Source: JALXCH01 sp964495805 (GTDB lineage: Bacteria; Calditrichota; Calditrichia; RBG-13-44-9). From it: DNA of 40,522 nucleotides. The notes below the pieces were generated by a model. The model had not been told where the DNA came from. It ran no database searches and saw only the letters and a program-made list of their open reading frames with translations. The stretch's first letter is position 1, and each line of letters begins with the position of its first letter. The stretch covers positions 1 through 40,522 of the forward strand of contig CAZBWV010000071.1 of the NCBI GenBank assembly GCA_964495805.1. The letters run 5' to 3'. Shown here piece after piece: positions 25,176 to 32,231 of the stretch. The position numbers and the translations under genes are program-made.

Positions 25176-26921
25176 ATGGCAGGACAGAACTTGAGAAACG
25201 GGTTTCCCGGCTACGGAAAATTATTTCTTTTATTGGGAATTGTTACTCTTTTTGTACTGAGTTTACTCCCTTCTTCCATTTACTGGATTATTCTGAAAAC
25301 GGTTGTTTTCATTTTTTTAATCTGGGTCGTTCAGAAAGGGTTTCATTTCGGTGAAATTTATCTTTCCGAAGAGGAAGAATCGAAAGAAGAAATTCCCGAA
25401 TTGAACGAGGAAGACCAGCAGTGGATAAAACTGGACGAAGACCGGGATGTGGAGGAAATTTTTGCCGATTTCCTGAAAAATGCCATTGCACTGGTTAAAA
25501 CCGTGCTGGTTTCCGATACGGTGGCACTGCTTTTTGTGAATTACTCCGCCCGAAAATTTACCATTCGTGAAATCACCTCCAACCATCCGGAAAATCTTGT
25601 GACCCGCAAATCGTTCGACATCATGAGTGGGTTACCCAGCCTGATTTTGCGAAATCGCACTCCGTTGATTGAAAATCATCTTCCCGAAGGGCAGGAAATT
25701 GTTCCTTACTACCAGCCGGGGAAAAGTCCGGCAAAATCGTTTATCGGCACGCCGGTCTATTTTAATGACCTGATCATTGGTGTGCTTTGTGCCGATACCG
25801 GTGCGGAAGAAGCGTACAGCAACGAAGACCTGGAAATTCTGAAAAATGTGGCAAGACTGATTACTGTTCAAATTCACAATAGCAACAAGCTGTACGAATA
25901 TGAAACGGAAAACTGGGTGGCAAAAGTGCTCTACGAAATGAGTCAGGGTATGAACACCATTACCACCACCCGGGAATTGTGGCGTTTTCTGAAGAAAGAG
26001 ATTCCTGAAGTTATTCCCTGCGACCGAATTGCTATTGTGGAACGGGAAGATAGCACTATGGCCCGCATTGTCGGTTTAAACGGAGGCGTGGGCAACGTCA
26101 AGGAAGGGAAACCCATTCCGTTAACGGAGGGCATAGTCGGATGGGTTATTCGAAAAAATCAGCCGTTAATGGTAGATGATTTCTCTCAGAAGGAAAATTA
26201 CGTTCCAAGATTTTTCGCCGAAGAGACTCCCGCCCGGGAATATCTCTCATTGCTTTGTGTGCCCATTTCCGAAGGCGACACATCCATTGGTGCCATTTGC
26301 CTGGAGGGTTACCGTGCCCGAAATTTTAAAGACCAGCAAAAACGGTTGCTTCAGACGGTGGCCAATCTGGCCGCATCCATTTACACCAAAACCCAGATGA
26401 TGGATCGGTTGGCCCAGGGCAATTACATCGACTCACGCACGGGTTTGCATAATTTAAATGCCTTTAAGTGGCTTTTCCCCATTGAATTTACCCGGGCCAT
26501 CAGTTCACCGGAAAAATTCTTCCTGATTTTTCTTCAGCTTCATTTCGAAATGAAAAGCGAATCCCGCGAGATTTTCGAAAAAACCGTTCAGGAATTTTTA
26601 TCTTTATCCTTGCCTTTACTGAAGGATGTTGATTATATTTTTCGGCTTTTTCCGGATACCTTTGCGGTGATTAGCCAATCGCGAGGGGCAGAGGCACTGA
26701 AGCACTGGGTTCTGGAGCTCATCGAAAAGGTAACCGGGAAAAAAGTCTGGGCCGAAGGGAACAGCAACGAAGTGGGGATTCACATTGGCATTATTCCCCA
26801 TTATTCCCTTACCGCAGATGCGGAAGAAGCGTTGCAAAAGGGGGAACGGATGCTGGATGTGGCCCGGGAAAAAGGATTTAACGCCTTTGCCATTTATCAG
26901 GCGGATGAAGAAAAAAATTGA
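25176..26921 (+). CDS. membrane protein with two GAF domains and degenerate GGDEF domain
   Basis: The 581-residue protein begins with two adjacent hydrophobic helices (about 15-32 and 34-52), then an acidic linker, a first GAF domain (about 95-240, with SLILRNRTPLIENHL and FIGTPVYFNDLIIGVLC), a second GAF (about 265-405, with LTEGIVGWVIRKNQPLMVDD and VPISEGDTSIGAICLEG) and a C-terminal GGDEF-like domain (about 415-575). The last domain has lost its catalytic signature: R490 is followed by LFPDTF where R(x)GGDEF is expected, and the metal-binding D after the first strand is replaced in FLQLHFE. It therefore should not make c-di-GMP, but could bind a nucleotide or protein. The next gene, a small zinc-ribbon protein, starts 21 bp later. 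Confidence 0.85.
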   Translation: MAGQNLRNGFPGYGKLFLLLGIVTLFVLSLLPSSIYWIILKTVVFIFLIWVVQKGFHFGEIYLSEEEESKEEIPELNEEDQQWIKLDEDRDVEEIFADFLKNAIALVKTVLVSDTVALLFVNYSARKFTIREITSNHPENLVTRKSFDIMSGLPSLILRNRTPLIENHLPEGQEIVPYYQPGKSPAKSFIGTPVYFNDLIIGVLCADTGAEEAYSNEDLEILKNVARLITVQIHNSNKLYEYETENWVAKVLYEMSQGMNTITTTRELWRFLKKEIPEVIPCDRIAIVEREDSTMARIVGLNGGVGNVKEGKPIPLTEGIVGWVIRKNQPLMVDDFSQKENYVPRFFAEETPAREYLSLLCVPISEGDTSIGAICLEGYRARNFKDQQKRLLQTVANLAASIYTKTQMMDRLAQGNYIDSRTGLHNLNAFKWLFPIEFTRAISSPEKFFLIFLQLHFEMKSESREIFEKTVQEFLSLSLPLLKDVDYIFRLFPDTFAVISQSRGAEALKHWVLELIEKVTGKKVWAEGNSNEVGIHIGIIPHYSLTADAEEALQKGERMLDVAREKGFNAFAIYQADEEKN

Positions 26922-26942
26922 AAATAGAAGGAGTTTCTGGTT

Positions 26943-27137
26943 ATGGCCAAACGTACCGATTTTGCAGCGAAAATTGCCAAAGCGTCCAAACAGGGACCGA
27001 CTTGCCCGGTTTGCGGAAGCATCTACACCTATTTGAAAAAGGTGGAATCGTATTATTCGGAAGAGACCGGCAGCTGGAAATATCGCACTACCCGCGTTCG
27101 GGTATGCCAGTGCAATGAAAAAGAAGTTTATGCATAG
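26943..27137 (+). CDS. small zinc-ribbon-like protein, 64 aa
   Basis: This 64-residue basic protein carries C21-P-V-C24 and a second pair C55-Q-C57. Four cysteines at this spacing suggest a zinc ribbon, though the second knuckle is a tight C-x-C. An AAGGAG ribosome site nine bases before the ATG supports translation. It is 21 bp after the GAF/GGDEF gene and a strong terminator follows it, so both end in one transcript. I do not recognise the family; nucleic-acid or protein binding is possible. Confidence 0.75.
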   Translation: MAKRTDFAAKIAKASKQGPTCPVCGSIYTYLKKVESYYSEETGSWKYRTTRVRVCQCNEKEVYA

Positions 27138-27170
27138 CTGATATTCAACAAGCAATTTTTCCGATTTATT

Positions 27171-27209
27171 AAGGATGAATCGAAGGTGGGAAACGATTCA
27201 TCCTTTTTT
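27171..27209 (+). terminator. intrinsic terminator after the small zinc-ribbon gene
   Basis: A 12-bp perfect stem (27171-27182, AAGGATGAATCG, with 27194-27205) with an 11-base loop ends in a T-run (27204-27209). It lies 34 bp after the stop of the rightward gene and is a strong rho-independent terminator for the 25176-27137 transcript. Confidence 0.88.
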
Positions 27210-27250
27210 ATTTATCTCACCGGAGAACTTTAAAAGAATGGGGGGACAAA

Positions 27251-27742
27251 TCATTCCGTCTTTTTACCGATTTCCACCAGTTCAAAATCTTTCACCTTTC
27301 CTTCGCTGACTTCTAACAAACCCACGGAGGTGGGATATCCATGGCGGGGTTGGCTGGCTGAACCGGGATTGATAAAGAGATAAGACTGATACTTTTCGTA
27401 TTGCGGGCGATGGGTGTGACCGTGTACAATAACCTGTGGTTCGGGATGGAAATCGCCTCGCTTGATTTTCCACACAAAATCCCGCATGTTGCCGATGTTG
27501 TGAATAAGCAGGAACTCTATTCCTTCGATATTCAGGGACAAATGACCGGGAAGCTCATTGGCCAATCCGTACATATCGGTGTTTCCGTACACCGCCCGGG
27601 TGGGTGCAATTTGATTCAACTTCCCCAAAATATATGCCTCGCCAATATCTCCAGCATGTAATATCATATCCACACACTGAAAAATCTCAATTGCGCGGTG
27701 GGGGAGTTTGTTGTGCGTATCCGAGATCAATCCGATAATCAT
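27251..27742 (-). CDS. YfcE/MJ0936-type metallophosphodiesterase
   Basis: The 163-residue cytoplasmic protein has the complete metallophosphatase motif set: D8-x-H10 (SDTH), GD32 (HAGDIGE), GNTD (N54), H81 in LLIHNIG, and GHTH (H109 and H111) near the C terminus. The size and order fit the YfcE/MJ0936 group, dinuclear-metal phosphodiesterases of unknown in vivo substrate. It is a single gene, convergent with the terminator at 27171-27209. The start lacks a strong ribosome site. Confidence 0.9.
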   Translation of the reverse strand: MIIGLISDTHNKLPHRAIEIFQCVDMILHAGDIGEAYILGKLNQIAPTRAVYGNTDMYGLANELPGHLSLNIEGIEFLLIHNIGNMRDFVWKIKRGDFHPEPQVIVHGHTHRPQYEKYQSYLFINPGSASQPRHGYPTSVGLLEVSEGKVKDFELVEIGKKTE

Positions 27743-28135
27743 AAAACCATTTCTATCTTTTTAAGAAATTTACCGGAAAGGTTTACGGGAAACAAATTGA
27801 TATTGCAAAAAAAGGGAGGTAGGGGGAATAAGGGCAATGAGGGATGTAATGGAAACAGGGGAAGTAAGGGATTTGAGGGGTGAAATATATTTGCATGAAT
27901 AGATAAATGATTGTTGAGTTGGTTAGACCTGTGGGTTGTTTAAATAGTTGTGTAAGAATCCGTGCCTATTTTAATCGATCTGGTCAATTCGGATGGTTTC
28001 CTGTTAATGCCTGGTTTTGTCCGGGGAAATGAAAACTTCACATTTTGATTTTGGTATGTGGGATTATGTCGATAATCAGAATCAGGGTTCGGATGGTTGG
28101 GTTTTTCTTTTTAATCAAAGCGGAGAGCGAACGGA
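27743..28135. other. 393-bp intergenic region with G-run tract
   Basis: No gene is supported in this stretch between divergent genes. Its left part has seven G-runs on the forward strand between 27814 and 27880. The first four (27814-27843, loops 5, 5 and 6) match the quadruplex pattern; the others are GGGG, GGG and GGGG. The tract lies 72 bp upstream of the leftward YfcE gene, with the G-rich strand as its template strand. Near the right end there is a short T-rich stretch and a GGAGAG ribosome site (about 28122-28127) for the phosphatase gene. No clear promoter was seen for it. Confidence 0.5.
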
Positions 28136-29002
28136 ATGAGAAAAATTCAGTACTTCCTGATAGGGCTGATTCTTCCCATAGCTCTGTACGGACAGATTTC
28201 GTTTCTGATAATCGGAGATTGGGGGCGGAAGGGAAAATTTCATCAGAGAGAAGTGGCTGTGCAGATGGAAAAAGTTGCGGCACAGTACCACTGCAATTTT
28301 GTGATTTCGACCGGAGACAATTTTTACAGCAAAGGGGTAAAAAGCGTTCATGATGCCCACTGGCAGAAGTCATTTGAACAGGTTTATGCTGCTCCTTCTC
28401 TGAACATCCCCTGGTATTCAGTGCTGGGGAACCACGATTATCGCGGAAATATCCAGGCGCAGATTGATTATTCCCGGAAGAGTGACCGCTGGTATATGCC
28501 TGCGCGGTACTATTCTCTTACCAAACATGTGGACAGTGTCACCACAGCGTTGTTTGTGTTTCTGGATACCAATGAGCTGGTGCATCCACGGAAAGGCCAG
28601 GATGCCCGGCGGCAGTGGAAATGGCTGGAAGATGTGCTTTCCCACAGCACCGCTCGATGGAAATTTGTGGTGGGGCATCATCCCGTTTATTCGGGGAGTC
28701 CCATGCACGGAGACAATCCGGAACTCATTCGTCACCTGCGACCTTTGCTGGAAAAATACGGAGTACAGGTTTACTTTTGCGGGCATGACCACGATCTGCA
28801 ATATCTGAAACCACCGGGTCGTGTCCATTACATTGTTTCCGGTGCCGGATCGCAATTACGCGAAACGGGGCGAGAACAATGGACGCGTTTTAGTGCCAGT
28901 CGAAACGGATTTGTGCTGGCGTTGCTAAAAGCGGATTTGCTGGAAATCCAGTTTATCGATTTGCACGGACAGGTCCTGTATCGGGCAGAAATTTCCCCTT
29001 GA
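28136..29002 (+). CDS. secreted purple-acid-phosphatase-like metallophosphatase
   Basis: The 288-residue protein has a cleavable signal peptide (about 1-20, LIGLILPIALYGQ) and the five blocks of the ACP5/uteroferrin-type purple acid phosphatases in order: GDWG (D28), GDNFY (D61, Y64), GNHDY (N99, H100), GHHPVYS (H181) and GHDHDLQYL (H217, H219). All dinuclear metal ligands are present, including the tyrosine that gives the purple colour. It should hydrolyse phosphomonoesters in the periplasm or outside the cell. It stands alone and converges with the site-2 protease gene (15 bp gap). It could serve phosphate scavenging, though no Pho-box was found. Confidence 0.88.
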   Translation: MRKIQYFLIGLILPIALYGQISFLIIGDWGRKGKFHQREVAVQMEKVAAQYHCNFVISTGDNFYSKGVKSVHDAHWQKSFEQVYAAPSLNIPWYSVLGNHDYRGNIQAQIDYSRKSDRWYMPARYYSLTKHVDSVTTALFVFLDTNELVHPRKGQDARRQWKWLEDVLSHSTARWKFVVGHHPVYSGSPMHGDNPELIRHLRPLLEKYGVQVYFCGHDHDLQYLKPPGRVHYIVSGAGSQLRETGREQWTRFSASRNGFVLALLKADLLEIQFIDLHGQVLYRAEISP

Positions 29003-29017
29003 GATCCATACGCACGA

Positions 29018-30136
29018 TTATTTTGCCAGTTCGTGCACCTTGCTCAGGAAGGTTACCAGATCTTCTCGACTCAACACACCCACCAGTTCACCATTTTCAA
29101 TCACTGGTAACTGGTTCACTCCGTCCTGATCCATTTCCTTAAGAGCTTCCCACAGGGTTGCCTGCGGCGAAATCCATTTTAATTGGGAAAGGGGAATCAT
29201 TACCTGCTCCACTGTCACCTGCGCCCATTCTTCCTGGGGAATATCTTTTAAATGATGAAGGGTGAGTAAACCCACCAACTTGCCCTCTTTCATCACAATC
29301 AGGTAGCGACGTCCGGCTCCCAGAATGTGCTCGCGAACCAGATCGAACAGGGTGGAGTGCGCCGGGATAATCCGATAGTACCGATTCATTGCCTGCGCCA
29401 CGTGGTAGTGGTTCAGGATATCGTGAAGCTCCTGCTGATGAATCTGGGAGGAAGCGGCGCTTTCTAAGAACCAACCGATGAAAATGGTCCACAATCCGTT
29501 GGCCACGTTTCCACTGAAAATCTGAGTTACTCCCAGATAAATGAAGAAAAAGGCGATGAATCGTCCAACGTTCCCGGCGATGACGGTGGATTTGCGCAGA
29601 TTGCGTGTAATGCCCCAGATGATGGCACGAAAAATGCGACCGCCATCCAGCGGAAATCCGGGAATTAAGTTGAACACCGCCAGAATGATATTAATAAATG
29701 CCAGATATTTGACAATGGCAAAGAGAATGCTGTGGGCAGGAAACAGGGGTTCAATGAGGTAGAACAAAGCTCCCAGCACGAAACTTACCAGCGGTCCGGC
29801 CAGTGCTATCCAGAACTCTGACCAGGCACTGGGGGGTTCTCCTACAATTTCGGAAACCCCACCAAAAACAAACAGAGTAATGCGCCGAACCGGCAGTTTA
29901 AACCTGACCGCTACAATAGAATGCCCCAGTTCGTGTAATAGCACGCTGACAAACAGCATGAGCGAGGTGATGATTCCGGCCAGCCAGTATTCCCATACCG
30001 CCCAATTTTTAAACTCTGCAGGGAAATAATCCAGTGCCAGCATCCAGCTTAACAACCCAAAAATCAGGAACCAGGAATAATCCACACCCACAGGAATACC
30101 ACTGATTCGTCCTAAATAGATGTTTTGTCGATTCAT
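29018..30136 (-). CDS. M50-family site-2 protease with two CBS domains
   Basis: The 372-residue membrane protein has the zinc site HELGH (H68, E69, H72) in the second predicted membrane helix block and the third ligand in the later motif NLIPGFPLDGGR (D164). Two C-terminal CBS domains (about 245-370) may sense adenine nucleotides. It resembles the Rip3/CBS branch of intramembrane zinc metalloproteases, which cut transmembrane regulators such as anti-sigma factors. The zinc anti-sigma factor at 24541 is a plausible local substrate, but nothing in the sequence proves this. The start lacks a strong ribosome site; a TTGACC-16-TATTGT promoter lies 31 bp before it. Confidence 0.92.
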   Translation of the reverse strand: MNRQNIYLGRISGIPVGVDYSWFLIFGLLSWMLALDYFPAEFKNWAVWEYWLAGIITSLMLFVSVLLHELGHSIVAVRFKLPVRRITLFVFGGVSEIVGEPPSAWSEFWIALAGPLVSFVLGALFYLIEPLFPAHSILFAIVKYLAFINIILAVFNLIPGFPLDGGRIFRAIIWGITRNLRKSTVIAGNVGRFIAFFFIYLGVTQIFSGNVANGLWTIFIGWFLESAASSQIHQQELHDILNHYHVAQAMNRYYRIIPAHSTLFDLVREHILGAGRRYLIVMKEGKLVGLLTLHHLKDIPQEEWAQVTVEQVMIPLSQLKWISPQATLWEALKEMDQDGVNQLPVIENGELVGVLSREDLVTFLSKVHELAK

Positions 30137-30166
30137 GAATTAACCCGATAAGATGTTGGTATTATT

Positions 30167-30194
30167 ACAATATTATTTCCTAATTCATGGTCAA
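30167..30194 (-). promoter_or_regulatory. candidate promoter of the site-2 protease gene
   Basis: Read leftward, TTGACC (30189-30194), a 16-base spacer and TATTGT (30167-30172) lie about 31 bp before the ATG at 30136. The -35 hexamer overlaps that of the divergent promoter below. Confidence 0.4.
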
Positions 30195-30215
30195 TGTATT
30201 AAAAACTTTTATAAT
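30188..30215 (+). promoter_or_regulatory. candidate divergent promoter of Roadblock gene with overlapping dyad
   Basis: TGGTCA (30188-30193), 16 bases and a perfect TATAAT (30210-30215) would start transcription near 30222. An imperfect 18-bp dyad, ATATTC-N6-GAATAT (30214-30231), covers that start. The leader to 30374 would be about 150 nt and includes a small stem (CGCC-N7-GGCG) near 30310. Confidence 0.35.
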
Positions 30216-30373
30216 ATTCAATATCGAATATATGTGATATGTGACAATTCCGGCTCGGGAAATTTTGATATTATAGATCACCAAGGTTCAAGCCTATTTA
30301 AATATCGCCTGCGAAAGGCGCGTGATAAAGTTTAAAGTTCGTTGATCTAACTTAATAAAAACAAGGATGCGTT

Positions 30374-31111
30374 ATGATGTGGAAGAAATTTATTTCAGGG
30401 GGAACCATTCCCGAAAAACGGGATAATGGAAACAAAGTAGAGGGAACTACGCTTACTATCACCAAAGCCCCGGGGAACGGCGAACTAAATAATAAGGGAG
30501 AATCCGGGGTGACTCGACCTAAACCGTCCGGAAGAGCAACACAGGATTCGGTAAACGCCCTGGAGACCATTCGTTCCATTTTATCCCGGGTAATGTTTTC
30601 CGAAGAAAAACCCACCGAACCCTCACCCGCGACACAGGAACAAACAAAACTGCAGGAACAGAAACACCAGGTAGAGCAGACAGAGCAAAAAATACAAACA
30701 AAACAACAGGTTCAAACAAAACAAGAAAGGAGTTCTGGTATGGCACAAACTATTTCGGAACGGCTTGAACAGGTTCTGAAAAATCTGGAGGTGGTTTCTC
30801 CGGAGATAGAAGGAACAGCAATTGCCAGTGGGGATGGATTGGTGATTGCCTCGAATCTGCCTCCCGGGGTAGATGAGGATCGTGTTGGTGCCATGAGTGC
30901 CGCCATCTCAGCACTGGGAGAACGCAGCGCTGCCGAGTTAAATCGCGGGGAAGTGCTTCAGGTTTATGTGAAAGGGAGTAAAGGATATGTGGTTTTAACC
31001 AACATCGGAACCGAAGCAGTGCTCATTGCCATGACCAGTGAACGCGTCAAATTAGGTTTGCTATTCTTTGAATTACGACGGGCAGTGGATGAAATTAAAA
31101 ATATCATTTAA
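30374..31111 (+). CDS. Roadblock/LC7-domain protein with disordered N-terminal extension
   Basis: The 245-residue protein has a long N-terminal region (1-122), very rich in Q, E, K, P and T and likely disordered, followed by a C-terminal Roadblock/LC7 domain (about 125-240, with EGTAIASGDGLVIASNL, YVVLTNIGTEAVLIAMT and LGLLFFELRRAVDEI). Such domains are usually about 120 residues and act as GAPs or scaffolds for MglA-type small GTPases. The upstream ATG (30374) has AAGGA nearby, and an internal in-frame ATG at 30740 has a stronger AAGGAG seven bases before it, so a 123-residue form of the bare domain may also be made. No GTPase is in the window. An ODP-like diiron protein gene follows after 77 bp. 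Confidence 0.85.
   Translation: MMWKKFISGGTIPEKRDNGNKVEGTTLTITKAPGNGELNNKGESGVTRPKPSGRATQDSVNALETIRSILSRVMFSEEKPTEPSPATQEQTKLQEQKHQVEQTEQKIQTKQQVQTKQERSSGMAQTISERLEQVLKNLEVVSPEIEGTAIASGDGLVIASNLPPGVDEDRVGAMSAAISALGERSAAELNRGEVLQVYVKGSKGYVVLTNIGTEAVLIAMTSERVKLGLLFFELRRAVDEIKNII
30740..31111 (+). CDS. possible internal-start short form of Roadblock protein (123 aa)
   Basis: This is the in-frame alternative product of the preceding gene. The ATG at 30740 is preceded by AAGGAG (30727-30732) with ideal 7-base spacing. It would encode only the Roadblock/LC7 domain, the usual length of the family. Both forms may coexist; the sequence cannot decide the ratio. Confidence 0.45.
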   Translation: MAQTISERLEQVLKNLEVVSPEIEGTAIASGDGLVIASNLPPGVDEDRVGAMSAAISALGERSAAELNRGEVLQVYVKGSKGYVVLTNIGTEAVLIAMTSERVKLGLLFFELRRAVDEIKNII

Positions 31112-31188
31112 ACATTCTGGTACGATTCTGCTATCCTATCACTTTTAGTGCTTGACGATGAAAGAACGTATTTATCGAAGGAGAGATT

Positions 31189-31941
31189 ATGGCGCAAATA
31201 ACCTTTTTTGAGGACGCAAAGCACCAGAACATTTTACTGGAAGATTATGCGGTGGGAGAGATGGTCCCCTCAAACCAACATCTCATCGTTCACCAGGGGA
31301 AAGCCATCTTACTGGACCCGGGTGGCCACAAGATTCACAGCAAACTGTTTGCCGACATCTCTGCAATGATTTCCCCCAATGATCTGCAGTACCTGTTCTT
31401 CTCGCATCAGGATCCCGATATCATTGCCTCGGCAAACTTCTGGTTAATGATGACCAATGCCATTGCCTACATTTCCGCTTTGTGGATTCGGTTTATCCCC
31501 CATTTTGGTGTGGATCGGCTGGTAATTAATAAGATTAAAACCATCCCGGATGAAGGCATGCGTCTGAACATGGGGGACTTAACTTTTCTGATTATTCCTG
31601 CACACTTTATGCACTCCCCGGGGAATTTCCAGCTGTACGACCCGTATTCCAAAACACTCTACTCAGGAGACCTGGGTGCCTCGCTGGGTACCGATTATAA
31701 AATTGTGGAGGATTTCGATTACCATATTCAGTATATGGAAGGATTCCACAAACGGTACATTTTCTCCAATAAACTGCTACGTTTGTGGGCAAAGATGGTA
31801 CGTCAGTTGCCCATCGAAACCATTGCCCCCCAGCATGGTGCAATCTTTAAAGGGAAAAAAATGGTGGATCGTTTTATTTCCTGGGTGGAAAATTTACAGT
31901 GCGGGCTGGATTTAATGGAGGGAGTGTTTAAACTACCTTAA
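31189..31941 (+). CDS. ODP/FprA-like diiron metallo-beta-lactamase-fold protein
   Basis: The 250-residue protein is the lactamase domain of the flavodiiron type without a flavodoxin domain. The metal ligands can be placed as H73-x-D75-x-D77 (SHQDPD), H142 in FMHSPGNF, D161 in YSGDLGA and H216 in APQHGAIF. The first motif has D75 where FprA has a glutamate. Length fits the ODP group, which can bind O2 at the diiron centre, so it may sense oxygen or nitric oxide rather than catalyse hydrolysis. The ATG has GAAGGAGAG about eight bases upstream. It follows the Roadblock gene by 77 bp and ends before a strong terminator, so the two are probably one unit. Confidence 0.85.
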   Translation: MAQITFFEDAKHQNILLEDYAVGEMVPSNQHLIVHQGKAILLDPGGHKIHSKLFADISAMISPNDLQYLFFSHQDPDIIASANFWLMMTNAIAYISALWIRFIPHFGVDRLVINKIKTIPDEGMRLNMGDLTFLIIPAHFMHSPGNFQLYDPYSKTLYSGDLGASLGTDYKIVEDFDYHIQYMEGFHKRYIFSNKLLRLWAKMVRQLPIETIAPQHGAIFKGKKMVDRFISWVENLQCGLDLMEGVFKLP

Positions 31942-31998
31942 CGGGACGTTTCACCGGAAGTCTTTTATTCTTGTTCCATCATAAGCCTCCTTTACACC

Positions 31999-32036
31999 GC
32001 ACCCCGGATGCATCGCCACATTCGGGGTGTTTTTTT
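31999..32036 (+). terminator. intrinsic terminator after the Roadblock-ODP genes
   Basis: An 11-bp stem with one G-T wobble (CACCCCGGATG at 32000-32010 with CATTCGGGGTG at 32019-32029), an 8-base loop and a T-run (32030-32036) lie 58 bp after the ODP stop. It is a strong rho-independent terminator. Confidence 0.88.
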
Positions 32037-32231
32037 GTTTCCACACCAGAATTTCACTGGCTAATCCTTTGACTGATGTTTGAAAAATAAATGCCGATTG
32101 TGTATGTTTTAACACATAGGAAATAGTTGAGAACGATTCGAAAAGATCAAGTGAAACGGGTGCGAAAAAAATTGAGAATAGCGGTTAATAAATGCGTTGC
32201 TGGGTTTATCACGGATTAATCAGGAGGAACA

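Noticed and set aside
27698..27883. Collagen-like frame (G-N-K-G-N-E-G pattern)
   Set aside because: It overlaps the YfcE start and the G-run tract; the glycine pattern is the reading of GGN repeats, without a ribosome site or a signal sequence.
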